From Tribonema minus (taxonomy: Eukaryota > Sar > Xanthophyceae > Tribonematales > Tribonemataceae), in the NCBI GenBank assembly GCA_017506865.1, contig JAFCMP010000190.1:310001-374000 (forward strand): a DNA stretch of 64,000 nucleotides, written 5' to 3'. Under the pieces are notes generated by a model that saw nothing but the letters and a program-made list of their open reading frames with translations, was not told the DNA's origin and did no database searches. Shown here in pieces: positions 12,552-24,861 of the stretch. Each line of letters begins with the position of its first letter. The stretch's first letter is position 1. The position numbers and the translations under genes were made by a program.

Positions 12552-13624
12552 TTCTACCTATAATAGACCCCCCTCACCTTAAAGGGCATTTTCGAGCAGC
12601 TCTCGGTCTGCCCTATGCAACGGTGATGCCTAATACAAAAACAAATGTGCTTTAAGTCATCAACCTAACTCAAGGTGCATGACAGTGTCAGCTGTATACA
12701 GAAGCCACTAACACTGGAATGCACATCACATCATAAGCGCTCCGAGCACTGCAAATTTGAGCTGCAGAACACATCATCTAAGAGATTGCCAGTGATTGCA
12801 TCCAGCTAGCTCGCATCATGCTGCACAGCACAGATCCTGTTACGATTGTGCCTGTTGTTGTGTGCGTCTCACGCCCATCATTGGGCATCATCTGCAGAAG
12901 CTTGCATTTGGCGCTGGTGCGCTTTGCACTCGCAGTACACCGTATGACACGTGCCACAGTCAGTGACTTCTCACTCAGAGACTCAGAGTCTCTGCGATGG
13001 CAGCCAGATTGAATGCTGCATCCAATGCTGCATCTGTCGACCTTGGTGAGGACAGGTGATTCGCATGACTCGCTGTGTCAGAGGCCACTTTGTAAGGTGC
13101 TAGTGTGGCTGGGTCAGTATGTGAGCGCGGTCACTGTGGCAGCACCAAAGCACAGATTGCGGCAGCTCGTACAAACTGTCTACAGCAAAGGTCCTGCTGG
13201 CACAGCTTTGTATCAGTGAGCTTATGACCAACCCTTTGCTCTGATGATAATTGATGTGAACAGGCTCTCTGCGAGCAGGGCATGTATGGAGGTCAAGCCT
13301 GCGCCCTGGTACCATGATGAGGGCAGACTCGCGCCTGAAGTCCGCCAACTTGGAGGTAGTTTGAGATAGCAGTGGTTGCACCCAAGCACCGCAGCTGCAG
13401 CACCAGCAGCAGCAGTTGCAGCAGGGCTCTCACCTCGGAGCAGCAGTCAGTCACGGAGCATGCAGCATAGACGCTGCTGCGTGAAAAAGCTTGAAGTGAC
13501 GACTGGTACTACATGAATCAGGGAGCAACGCTTGAGTTGCTGCAACAGCTCACCGATGTTACCCAGAGCACACCTCACTTTTTGTTAGGATTGACTTGCC
13601 TGCCAGTGCGAACCGCTGCCACCC

Positions 13625-13843
13625 TTAGGCCTGAGTGGCGCCAGGTCGATCCTTGTATGCCCTTTCGACTGCCGTGTTCACGTGCTTTGCAAGCGACGCT
13701 GCACCTTTCTGCTGGAAGGAAGCGGCATTGTTTGTCTGATTGCTGCTGCTGCGGGTGCGTTGCGCTGCGAATCCTGGCACCAGACGCAAGTGGGTTTCAC
13801 CAGCAGCGTCTGCTCGCTCGTCTGCGTCTGCCATGCAAAGCAT
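13625..13843 (-). CDS. Small hypothetical open frame upstream of the transporter gene, doubtful
   Basis: A minus-strand frame of about 70 residues (MADADERADAAGETHLRL...), polar and Ala/Gln-rich, ends in TAA about 250-470 bp upstream of, and divergent from, the transporter start. Nothing similar is recognised, and the plus strand is also open here (13513-14004). Composition alone does not establish that it is a gene. Confidence 0.15.
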   Translation of the reverse strand: MLCMADADERADAAGETHLRLVPGFAAQRTRSSSNQTNNAASFQQKGAASLAKHVNTAVERAYKDRPGATQA

Positions 13844-14096
13844 GCTCCTTTGCTATTGTAACACCATTTTCGAAGCCCAGCAAGACCAAAGATCTTCCGG
13901 GTTTCAACTGCAGCCGCAGTGGGGTCTGTGTAGTTAACGAAAAATGGTCAGCAAACACAGGTCATCAAAGGCAAGGTACAGGTCAGGTCAAGTCAGGTCC
14001 ATGAGCACGTGACTGCCACACAGGTCAGTCAGGTCAAGATCAAGTGCAACGAGCAGTGGCTCACAGAGTCTAACTCAGAGCTGTGTGCTATGCCTG

Positions 14097-17000
14097 ATGG
14101 CCTTGCTCCAGGGACCTGCCATTCCAGACTCTGCCGCGTCTGATGCCGGAGCAGCAAAGCACGCCGTGCAAAGGCAATGTGGGACCGCGATGTTTTTTGC
14201 CTTCAGCTCGGTCACCCTGGTCTGCGTGAACAAGGAAGTGCTGTCCACGTACGAGTTTCCAAGTGTGCGGACGTTGGCTTTCTGCCAGTTCGCTGCGACG
14301 GTCGCTGTCACGGCATGCCTTCACACTTCGAGGGTTATACAGGTGTGTATTGCTCTCACTTCCGCTTCGTTTTGGAGGGCCTAGAATGGTACCAAAATTC
14401 AGCTTCGACACTGCACGTCACCCTACAGGTTGCGGACGCTGGTCTCAGGCGTCGTCGAGCAATGTTTTTAAGGCTGCAGCTCAGGACGGGCTACTGCAGA
14501 TAGCTTCTGATAGGGATTAGTGCAGCGATCTGTCCTGTAAGACCCCCCGTTGATTGGCACATTAGTCACAGCACCACCTGTATAGGCTATGACTGCAGTT
14601 GCAGTTATGGTAACGGAGGCTGTCTTGGTAGCCCCAACACTGTCTGTGATGACGCAGGAGTAGCTGCCTGCTCTGAGGGAGATCTCGTTGACAGTGGGGT
14701 TGGTGATTGTGTACGTTCCTGTCCAGAAGTAGGTGTAGCCGGTACCGCTGGTACCAGTGCAGTGATTTCACCAAGTGAGCCGCCATTGCCAATGATCAGT
14801 ATTTTCTCTGCGTGCAGTTGAGAAGTGTGCAAATGCAGCTATGCAGCTGCTGCACATGTAACACAGTTGCTGCTTTGATGCCCTCCTTCTTATTATACTG
14901 TATTATTTGCTGAAGCTCACGTGCAACAAATTGCTCTGAAGACTCTTGTTGCATGCTTGAAGCAAGATGGACCCCTTTCGATACAACACCTAGGTAAAGT
15001 ATATCATACCTGTGTGCTGTGTCAAGCAAGCAAAGCTTTGTTGATGGCATGTGTGCTGCATGGTCAGCGACGATGCAGTTTGGAAGAGCCAAATAGCATG
15101 TTAAGTGTTAAGAGCATCTCTACCACCGCCACAGTTGTCTTGTACCGCGTAGCTATGGCTTCCATCAGGGACCTTTCAGCGCCTGGAGCCCCAGCGGTTT
15201 TCGCTAAAGCGGCATGTGCTTTGTAATGCATTGATTAGCAGATCAATGACATCAGTAGCAGCAGCAGTGGCATGGACGCAATGCGCACCACGTGTACATT
15301 CCAAAGGAGAGCACGTGTGATGTTGCCTGCAAGCATTGCGGCATCAATAGCAGCAGCAGCGGCCTGATTATCTGATTGAGGTGTCCAGAACGGCAGAAGA
15401 CGGCGTCCGTGAGTCGCAGAGGCTGCCCACATCTGGATCCAATGCCATAGTGGTTTGCCGACCGTTCATGACAGTTTGACTTACACACGTATGGCCCGGT
15501 GCTTGCGTCTTCAGCACCACCACACCTTCAGTGGCACATGTGGGCAGCCGCAGCAGTTGCTGCGAGAAGTTGCCACAGCAGTCGCTCAGAGACTCGCCTC
15601 GTGGGTACATTACTGCTAGCAGTTGTGACGCTACAGCAGCTAGTTGCTGGAAATGTGCGGTTGCCAACGTTGCTCCTCAGTCAGGGACCGCCGCTGTGAG
15701 CCTTGTTTGTTACGTTTCATCGGTTACAGCTCCTGCTTAGCTCCCAATTCAGCAAAAGCCTCGGTGAGAAGCTGCCGTCAGAGATAATTCATGCACAGTT
15801 CAAAGAGAGAGTGACCCACTCTCAAAGTCATATCACAGTGTGCTGCCTAATTGCGTCTAATGCGGCAGAGCACATTCAAGTTGCAGCGCCACAGTGCTGT
15901 TGTTGCCGAAGTACAAGTAGTTGTCAAGTACATGTAGTATCTTGCACGTGCCACAGTGTAAATAACTGATAGATACCACTGCGCTGATACGCTAATGGTC
16001 CATTTGATGCATGCCTCCTCATGCACAGTGCAGCACGCATGTTGCAGAGCATGTGCGAGGAGGTAATGGCCAGGCAAGCAAATTAAAATCTGAATCAGTC
16101 TGGCTATGACAGCAGCATCGCACATTGGCAAAATACTGTGCTGTGCTCCCTGGTGTCATGTGATGTGTCTGGTCGCCAGTGCCCAGCCAGTCACGCCTTC
16201 ATGTGCTTAAGTCAAACTTGATGTCCAGGAGGCAGCTGCCACGGCGTTACACCGGACAGACATCAAGTTTCATGGCTTACAGTATACTTCGAAGTATGAT
16301 GGTGCAGTAGTTGCAAGTGCAGCAGGTTTTCAGTTCTAATTCCTGCTCTAGTCTGACGCGTCTATTGCAAAATTCATTCCACACCACACTATCAGACGCA
16401 AATCAGCTCACTTTAAGAGCTCTGTCCGTTCATGCGCACTGCTCACACTATTTCTGTGATGTTTGGCGTATCATTATCAGAATCTGCAAGTTCATAGCAC
16501 GCTGACAAGCCGTTTTGTGTTTGTCTGTGCAACCTGTGTTCAGAGTTGCTTTGACACTGCCTGTGTTGGAATGGCACTCACATGGTCGTTTTCGAGGCCC
16601 TGGCATACGCTGGGCGTCGATGTCGCGCTTCAACTATGTGTTGGCCAAAAGCATGTCCGGCTAGGCTACTTACTGCAGCAGCAGCAGGATCTGTTCTTAT
16701 TGGTACTATTGAATACATGGTTCTCCTATGCTCTGTAGTCCGAACGAGTCTGCGGAGAGCACTGTGCAATAGTAGTTGGGAGGGCTTAGAGACCTGACAA
16801 TGTGCACCTCTGAGGTGCGCATGCATTCTGGCAGTTCCGGGTGGTATCTTAACATTCGGTGCTGGCAAGAAGCACAATTTGTCTAGCACGTGCTCAACAA
16901 GCATCAATGGGTGTAGACTTTCGGCCCACTTCTGGTAGTTATGCAGCAGTCGCAAAGGTGCTGCAGACCTACTCATATTGCGGTTCATGCCTGTTTTCTT

Positions 17001-18271
17001 TGCATCTGCAGGTGCAGAGACTTTCTGCAGACAACATTTGGCCAGTACTCGCGCTAGCCTCAGTGTTTGTGGTCAATGTGATCTCTGGCCTGGGCAGTAC
17101 ACAGCACATCAGCATCCCAATGTACACTGCTCTGCGGCAACTCGCAACAATTGCAACCATGGTGCTGGAGCAATGCCTGGGGATGTCTGCACCATCGTGT
17201 GCGGTGCATTTGTGCGTGGGGATGATGCTTGGAGGCGCGCTTGTTGCAGCGCTCTCGGACCTCAGCATGGATGGTGTTGGGTACACTCTCATCATGGTCA
17301 ACAACATCTGTTCAGCCTTGTATGGGGTGCTGGTTAAACGTGTGCTCAACAGCGGAATGTCAAAGGCATCACTACTGTTCTACAATGCGGCATTTGGCGG
17401 GGTTTCAATGGTAAGTCAGCTTCTGGTTTTCATCTTCTTGCCTTTAAGTTACTGGTAGTGCTGCAGCAACTGCATAATATCACGTACCAACTAGCCTGTG
17501 AGTCTGGTCAGACATGTGAGCTACAGCATCAGGTGTGTTCTTGTTATTGCAGTGGACTGCACAGCATGCATTGACTCACAAGCAGGTATGTTGTCTTGAC
17601 ACACTTTGATTTGGGCGTGTCGCAAAATTGCAGCAGAAGCAGCAAGAGAGACCTTTACGCGAACAAACCAAAGCCCTTCTTTCGAATATCGCAGCGCAGA
17701 GCATCATTTGGGCGTGTCGCAACGTTGCAGCAGAAAGTAGCAAGAGTAATTCTCACTGAACAAACAAATGCTGATCTTGTCAAATAGTGAAGCGTCGATT
17801 ACAGTATTTCTTGTCAAGCATCTGGCTCTGATCCTGGCTTTAGCATGTGTGCGCATTGTGCAAGCTCTGTTGCATTGATGTAGCTTGCAATTTTGACACT
17901 CCTTGTGTGCTGCTGATTGCATTCGTCACTTTGAGCAGGGCATGATGCTGGCAAACGAGCGTCAGGAAGTTGAAGATGCGGTAGCGTTCATTCGAATGGC
18001 ATCATCTGGACTGGACTTTATGATTTTCTTTGCAATGGCAACCTGCATGGGGATGGTGCTCAATTACAGTGTGTACCTCTGCACTGCTACCAATAGTGCT
18101 TTGACAACAGCTATGGTCGGCAGTGTCAAAAATATGCTAGCTGCCTATGTTGGCATGGCATTCAGCGATGACTACGTATTTCGCCTACACAACATCATCG
18201 GCATCCACATTACCATCCTTGGCGCAAGCTGTTACACGTATGTCAAGTACAGAGAAACTACGGCGGCATAA
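14097..18271 (+). CDS. Nucleotide-sugar transporter, SLC35/TPT (DMT) family
   Basis: Exons 14097-14342, 17012-17410, 17553-17585 and 17939-18271 (TAA), all phase 0, give 336 aa, the usual family length. Exon 1 ends a polar N-terminus and contains TM1 with the typical VCVNKEVLSTYEFPSVRTLA ('NK..L..y.FP') signature. Exon 2 has NVISGLGSTQHISIPMYTAL, a family core motif, then LCVGMMLGGALVAALSDLSM and YTLIMVNNICSALYGVLVKR. The last exon has TNSALTTAMVGSVKNMLAAY, the conserved late-TM motif of the family. The protein would exchange a nucleotide sugar for the nucleoside monophosphate across the Golgi/ER membrane; UDP-sugar versus GDP-mannose specificity cannot be decided. The 33-nt exon 3 is uncertain: exon 2 could instead read on into VSQLLVFIFLPL, itself a plausible membrane segment. 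Intron 1 is 2.67 kb and contains an antisense surface-repeat fragment. Confidence 0.85.
14468..14767 (-). pseudogene. SprB/Ig-like surface-protein repeat fragment inside transporter intron 1
   Basis: On the minus strand an ATG-less open frame of about 99 residues has strongly GC-ending codons over its first 75. It reads TGTSGTGYTYFWTGTYTITN, then ISLRAGSYSCVITDSVGATK, TASVTITATAVIAYTGGAV and TNVPINGGS. This is the layout of an SprB-type beta-sandwich repeat (pYtY.W ... L.aG.Y.v.vtDs.G....asvtit ... vtnv...Ggs), found in very large cell-surface adhesins and in long repeat proteins of algae. Only one unit is visible and no flanking exons are apparent, so it is probably a relic or transduced exon. 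A live nested antisense gene is less likely. Confidence 0.5.
17608..17790. repeat. Tandem duplication, about 97-nt period, in transporter intron 3
   Basis: The segment tttgggcgtgtcgcaa...ttgcagcagaa...agcaagag...gaacaaac starts at about 17610 and again at about 17707, with substitutions. It lies upstream of the last exon's branch region. Confidence 0.65.
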
Positions 18272-20184
18272 TACATTCTTGCGCCAGTGGGGTATTTAGA
18301 TGACGTTAATCAAAACGATCATCAGAGCGAGCAAGATGGCATGGAGAGTGGGGTACTGCTGCAGGACATGGAGTCCTCAATGGCGTCACCAACAAATGAC
18401 CCAATATTCGACCACTCAGTCGATGATCGAGAAGCAGCGACTGCCGGTGCCCAACGGGTTGATGATTAATTAATTCATTTGAAAATGTGCAAAACATTGT
18501 GTGTATCACATGCGCTTCAATGGATGACACTGCTGTATGGCTCCCATTTGCTTGAAGCAGATGCTTGCTAAGAGCCAACTGCTTCGTTTAATTGGACTGT
18601 ACCACTGTATATATGTAGGGTTGGCAAAATGCGCATATTGAGAATCCAAAAACGCCCAAATACGTGTACATACACGTATACGGCGTATATACTGGTATAT
18701 TTCCGTATGTCACAAACACACATCACCAGTACAAGCATTTCTTCAACTCCAACTTCAACATAGCTTTGTGCAGCGCATATGGCAGCAGATACACGTGTAT
18801 TTGACATGCATCTCTGTTACTACTCCATGCATTCATTTACAAGGGCAAGGAACAGTGTCCCCATGAAACACTGTTTGTCCTTGCCGCTTATCAGGCCAGC
18901 ACACTGTGCTACTAGTAGTTGATTGTTTATTTTGTGGTCCAGCACCTTGTACACTTACAGATACCAACTTGCCACCATGCTTGCCACCACGTAAGGGCAA
19001 AATCTTTGCATTTGGGTTCCACATGCCTCATGGTGACCTGCGGAGGCTCGATGGTGCAAAGTTTAATAGCCAGCCCTCTCTTTTGCCACACGACCTGGCT
19101 GGCGGGAGCCGACAAGTCCTTGATAGAGAAATGCTGGTGTTGGCTGCCAAGCAGCACCACCACAGAGTCTCGACTGGCAGCAACAGCAGTGGGTTTGCCG
19201 CGCAGCAGTAAGCCAAGGTGGCACCTATCCCGTCTGCGCATGTTGCATTTTATGTAGGGTTGCCGCCCAGCGTATATAAAAATCCATATACTGCGTATAA
19301 CGTATATGAATAACGTTTATATAATCTATACTGCGTATGCCAGCGTATATTAATTAGCCAAATTCTGAAGACAAACTCCGATTGAATTTCTTTCGCTTCA
19401 TGCCTCATAGTGTCTGTTCTCAGCTGTCCATAACACCCGTCACCTTCTACTCAAGCAAGCATACAATGTGATTTTGCGGCATCGCCAGTTGTTCAACTTT
19501 GATGTCACATGGAACGAAATGCATATTCTCGTATGCACCTGGGCATCCGGTGCATGCGCTACAAGTTCCTTATGTAAATATGTTGTTTTCATGCATAGCG
19601 CACAAACTTTGAACAGTGGTGCTGCACATGTCATGCATTAGCAGTTGCTCATGCAAATGGTACCTTTCAGGTTCATCACCCAGTCACCAGCATCAGTTCC
19701 AACATCAAGGGGTGTGTCAGCTGCAGTGCATGCGCAACAAATGATCCGTCTCCAGGGTAATCTTCACCAAGCACGACCTCAGGACTAAACTACGCAACTC
19801 CCCTTTGTCTTTCACAAAGCTCCAGCAATTCCCTTTGTCGCGAGTAAAAAACAGTTTGGCTAAATGTTCAAACATCTAACTATGGCAAATATTCAACATC
19901 GGAAGTTGAAATTTTCGGAAGTTCTGTTCATCACGTGCACGACCTCAGCACCCCCCCACACACACCAAGATAGCTGCAGAGGCTTGCTCCAGTTGGTATT
20001 GGCCAAAAGGCGGCGAGCACCGCGAAGAGCGCAACACTAGCTATCCAGATATTCACCTGGTGCGCTGATCCCAGCCCTGCTGACGCATCTCGAGCTCTTG
20101 GTTCTCTTGCAACTTCTGGGTGTGAAGTTGAAGTTGGAATTGAAGTACACAGTTGACGTTGACGGAAGGAGGACAGGACACGAG
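18272..20184. other. Intergenic region between transporter and SNM1 genes
   Basis: 18287-18469 is an acidic open frame just past the transporter stop, probably 3' UTR. Two AT-rich segments (about 18600-18720 and 19254-19360) both begin with tatgtagggttg and continue as runs of gtatat/cgtata words. Between them a minus-strand frame of about 104 aa (19241-18927; core KPTAVAASRDSVVVLLGSQH) could be a transposon ORF remnant, but I cannot assign a family. 20120-20184 contains several ttgaagt/gttgacg direct repeats immediately before the SNM1 start and is the likely 5' UTR/promoter. Confidence 0.45.
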
Positions 20185-20889
20185 ATGAACAAAAGCAAGG
20201 CATGCCACGAGATACCGAGTCTATCAGTTCTCGTCGATGGCTTCCGACATGCCCACGCCGGCTGCCGGCATTACTTTCTTTCTCACTTTCACGGTACGAG
20301 CTTGTGCTGATCGGTGACCGTGTTTGTGTCAGACCTTTACTGACGCTTCCGCTAATGCATGCCTGAATTGCGCAGGTGATCATTATACCGGCTTGAGCGA
20401 CGAATGGCGCGATGGGATAATATACTGTACCCCCACCACGGCGTCGCTTCTGACGGGCATAATGGGAGTAAAGCGAGAGTTCGTTAGTGCATATCCTTAT
20501 GACACACCCTTCAATGTCCCTGGTGCAACTGTCACATTTCTAGGTAAGAGAAAAGGGAAAAGGATGGCAAAACCGCTGTTGCTTTGATGTTGTGGGTTTT
20601 TGAACCGGCATATTTGAGCTTGCATTGATTGCCCTGTTTGCAGATGCCAACCATTGCCCAGGAGCGGCACTGCTGCTGTTTGAGTGTGATGACGGCAAGC
20701 GGCATCTGCACTGCGGCGACATGCGATACAGCAAAGCCATGCTCAGCTACCCAAAGCTGAAAGAAGGCGGTCTTGACAGGTCAGTCACTCCTGCAGCAGG
20801 CGACGATGAGCTGTTGCAGCCTGCACATTCATTCGCTGTTGTTGATCAGTGATGTAGGCTCAATCAGGCTGACAGTGCTTTGCTGCCTG

Positions 20890-20920
<31 letters not shown>

Positions 20921-23900
20921 TGCGTTGCTGGTGGTGGTTCTGCAGGGTTTACCTGGACACCACCTATGGACACCCCAAGCATGTGTTCCGGCCACAAAAC
21001 GACAGCATCGCAGCCATTGTTGACATCGTCAAGGTATCAGAAAAATACTCTGGCTATACAAGAGAGATCTTGCCGGCAATTGCGTAGCACGTGAATTGCG
21101 GCGCCATGCATCACTAATGGGTGACATCACCATTTGACAGACTGTTGTGTTCCATGCTGTGGTGTCTAGAACAGCATCTAGAACTTCCATGTTGCATGTC
21201 GATGACATTTCTGACTGGTGCTGCTCCTGCAACTGTCCTGAGCTGCAGGAGATCTTGGCCGCAACAGGAGCAGCGGGCAATGATGGCAGAGCAAGCAGCT
21301 GCTTGGTGCTACTGAGCGCTTACAACATTGGCAAGGTATGCGACGTGATGCCTGTGACCGCTCATGGTCATGTACCCATTGATTGTCATTTCAATTGCTG
21401 GGTACTTGACAATGTGGGGGTTGTGAGGCAGACGATGTTTTCCTAGAAGCACTGTGATTGGCTTGGCTTGGCGGTCAGTGAGTTTGATTGTGAAGATAGC
21501 TCATGTGTTGCACGTTTGACACAGCACATGTGTACACGAGTTGCATATTTTGTTCCTTCATAGGGTTTCCGCCCCTCAAGCGGAAGTAAATAAAGTACTT
21601 GACAATGGAAGTAATAAAGTGTTCTTGCCCCACTGCCGCTCTGTGGTGGACCAATTGCATCAGCACCTGGTGACCACTGTTTCCACCGTATGATGCCTGT
21701 GGCTTGCGGCGCAGGAGAAAATACTGCTGGCAGTGGCCAAGGCCACCGGACTCAAGGTGTACTGCGATGAGCGGAAGCTGCGCATTGTGGAGTGCCTGGG
21801 GCTGAGCGAGGAGGACCGCGGCTGTTTCACATCAGACATGCACGCAACGCCATTGCATACATGCAGGTAAATGCAACAAATGAGTGCAGTGGCAGCCATT
21901 CCTGTGATGTGCATCAGACGCCTCCATGGCATATCCAGCATTTGCTGTGGCTGCAATTCAGCCCCATTTTTGTCTGTTGCGGAGATCAAAGTTCTGCTCA
22001 GCACTCCTCAAGCTCGGTGTTCAGCACGAGCTGTCTTGCAAAGGCTTGGCTTGGGCTGCAGGCACAGGACTTACAAGTCCATTGAGATGTGTGTCACTGA
22101 AATTGTATCTTGCAGTCAGCTCAGATTGTGAACTTGTCTGCAAGTGGTCCACAGAACAGTATTGGTCGTCGAGCGCCTCTTGTGTTTGGTGCTGCTCTCC
22201 GCATTCGTTGGTTCTGGTGGCATTGTGCGCCTGTCATGCGCCGGGTGACCACATGCATATGCGCCATGTACGCTGAAACCTGCAATGAGGCGTATGTTTC
22301 CTCACAGATCTGTGGCTCCGCGATTGCAGGATGGGGTTCTGTGGTGAGATCTGGCCTTTTTTCAGGCCAAGTTTTGGCAACATGACCCAGTACCTCGAGG
22401 ACAACAACCTGGATTACAACTCTGTCCTGGGCATCATTCCGACTGGCTGGGCGGACAGCAGCAACTGGAACAAGCGGCATGCACGGGAAGAAAAGGGGAA
22501 TGCTGCAGTCCAGGTAGACCTTCACACCGCAAATTTCGGATGCTGAGGCTGGAAGAATAGGCACAATGGGTATTGTAGGACGTCTATTATCTGTGCGGTA
22601 AGTGGTAGCAAGTCAGGACTTCGACCAACACAGGTGTGATATGGTACACAGCACTTTTGTACCATGATGTTAGCGCTATGTGCTGCTAAGGGCGCCACTG
22701 TGGTCCCCTCCATTTGACTTATGCACTACACGTAGATGCAGCAGTGCGACGCTTATTTTGACGTTGGCATCTTCTGGCTTTGGCTTGTTTCAATGTGCCG
22801 CAATTTCTGAACATATTGTGGTACGCACGTGTTTGCCCTGCAGCTTATCCCATATTCCGAGCACTCCAACTACACGGAGCTGGTGGAGTTTGTGACATTC
22901 CTCAAGCCACGCCTGGTCATACCCACGGTATTCTCGGACGAAAACGACAGGAAAGCAATCATTCGGTGAGTCATTGCATAAACAGATATTTCTAAGGCGT
23001 AGGCAGGACACATTGCTGGGGGCCCCTATGTTGTGGCCATTGGTGTGTCGTCATGACACGTCACAAATCAGAATTGACTGAACATTGCCTGTGTGGCCAA
23101 AGCAATGCCCTCGTGCCGACTTGCAACACACTTTTGTGGCAGCCAGCAAGATGTGGCCCTATTGCTCAGCAAAGTGTGCGATGCACTGATGCATGTGAAA
23201 CACTTGAAAGACTTGAATGGTCACGTTGCACCAGTTGCCAGCATGGAACAAGGCACAGTTAATATGGCTGTGCCCGCCACAGTGCTACATGTGTGTATTG
23301 ACGCCAGTCGCCTGCAGTCCATCACAGCAGAGCCTGCACCTGCAACTCAACGTACCGGCATCAAATGCACAAGTAGCACAGCAGTGGACAGCAGATAACA
23401 TGCACAATAGTTGCCTGAAACACGTCATGAGTGATGACTCACGAATGGTCGCCCATGCACATCAACGCACAGCTTACTTGTGGTGGCGCACATGTGCTGC
23501 CTTGATGATGCTAGAACCATTGATGATGACCCTGCGCATCTGTGCGTTGTGGCTTAGAGATACATACTGTAAAGTTAGGATCCCTGGTGCCATTGTCCTG
23601 TTGCAGGCGCTTTGCCCCCCTGCTGGATCACAACGCCAACAAGCGGGCGTTCTTTGCCAGCATGGTAGCGGACAAGGGCTCATCTACTCCCAGCGAGGCT
23701 GCGTCGACAGCATCGGGCGAGCAGATACCGCATCTACCCCGCAACGAGCAGGATTTAGTTGAGAACGCATCCAGCACAGATGAGGTACTTGCTCAACGAT
23801 GCATGTACATAGCGCTTGCTGCAGAGGCAAACGGTCAGAGGCAGATAGATACCTCCAATCCTGTTTACTGCGGTCACTTCATGCTCACTTGAATGAATTG

Positions 23901-24722
23901 TTATGTCAAGCATGCAGATCCTGCTGCATTGCAGAGGCAGCGCCGGTTGCACCTCTTCAAGGTCCTCTTGGCGTCGAAAAGTTGCGCTCAAATCAGCATG
24001 CGCTTATGAAAAACAAACATGCAAACAACATTGCTACTCTCTGTGTGGATGCAGTACGGCCAGAGGCCAGTAGCATCATATGTGCACATACAGTTGCATG
24101 ACACTTGTTTCTGACGTTGTTGATGAACCTATCGCCCTCTCAAGACCAGCATCTTGCTGCATGTCTTGCAGTCAGGGATTTGAATGAATGTCAGTGTGAC
24201 ACCTGCACGCACTGCCTTGCACTGCCTCGTATGCACCGGAGCACATGTCACGTCTGCCTGCCATCAACCGCAACAACGTGACCGCACACACAAGCTGACT
24301 TGCAATGCACTGCCTGTGTCGCTTTGTACACTGCACAGGATGTGTGCATTGTGGAGCACATCACCGCCGTCACCACATCGAGCACTGCCACTGCCTCTGC
24401 CTACTGGGAGTGCACAACCTGTACATACCGCCACCACCACCACGAGGCTTCCTATCTGCAGTGCAGCATGTGCGGTGCTGCCAGACACCATGACTTGCAG
24501 CACCAGCAAACAGCACTTGATGATGCAAAACCTCAGCCGTCGCCATGGGACTCAAGCACGCCGGACAGAGTCCAACCCCCAAAGCGCGCAAACAGTGCAG
24601 GCTCATCAAGCGCAGGCGCAGCGAGCCCAGCGAACAGATCATCGGCAAAGAAGGCGCGCGCGCAGCCCAAGATAGCCAGCTTCTTTGCATTACGCCACGG
24701 CAGCGGCAGCGGCATGGACTGA
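20185..24722 (+). CDS. SNM1/Artemis-type metallo-beta-lactamase beta-CASP nuclease with NZF zinc finger and PIP box
   Basis: Ten exons in consistent phase give 535 aa: 20185-20293, 20376-20543, 20644-20779, 20946-21033, 21249-21335, 21715-21866, 22330-22513, 22844-22965, 23607-23784 and 24339-24722. The fold's metal motifs are present: SHFHGDHY (HxHxDH, split over exons 1/2), DANHCPGAALLLF, HLHCGDMRY and VYLDTTYGHP. The beta-CASP part follows: LLSAYNIGKEKILLAVAKAT, IIPTGWADS and IPYSEHSNYTELVEFV. SNM1 enzymes are 5' exonucleases or endonucleases in interstrand crosslink repair, end joining and telomere care. The C-terminal exon adds a RanBP2/NZF-like finger (YWECTTC ... LQCSMCGAAR, with three extra His in the loop), a basic Ser/Ala linker and QPKIASFF, a perfect PCNA-interacting QxxI/LxxFF box. 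Start chosen as the first in-frame ATG. An extra small exon between 23785 and 24338 cannot be excluded. Convergent with the MaoC gene; stop codons are 140 bp apart. Confidence 0.92.
20886..20920. repeat. CTG microsatellite in SNM1 intron 3
   Basis: About ten uninterrupted gct/ctg units lie 25-60 bp before the exon 4 acceptor, where they serve as part of the pyrimidine-containing tract. Similar TGC runs precede many acceptors in this window. Confidence 0.85.
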
Positions 24723-24861
24723 TCTACAGCCTCAACTTATATTTAACATCAATACAAAAGATAGCATGTAGTTGTGGGACCGAGCGAGAAATGGTCAGAC
24801 TGTATGCGGGTGACCTGCGGCGAGAGCATGCTATGTACACAGACGAGCCACATGGCACTTT

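Larger units (their letters stand above)
5587..14096. other. 8.5-kb stretch without a convincing gene
   Basis: I found no run of exons with consistent phase and codon bias. The contents are: a 6.4-6.67 kb Ala/Thr-rich open frame of doubtful status, an imperfect inverted repeat around 7760-8190, a decayed array of about 1.17-kb direct repeats (8.9-11.5 kb), CTG/CAG microsatellites (11641-11661, 12050-12120), a TCGGTATACCGA palindrome near 12231, a C-homopolymer near 12497, and two small open frames (12393-12551 plus, 13625-13843 minus). The final 250 bp presumably hold the transporter promoter; it contains repeated caggtca elements (about 13975-14035). Confidence 0.5.

Noticed and set aside
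18287-18469. Acidic 60-residue frame after the transporter stop
   Set aside because: No donor of the right phase links it to the last exon; best read as 3' UTR.
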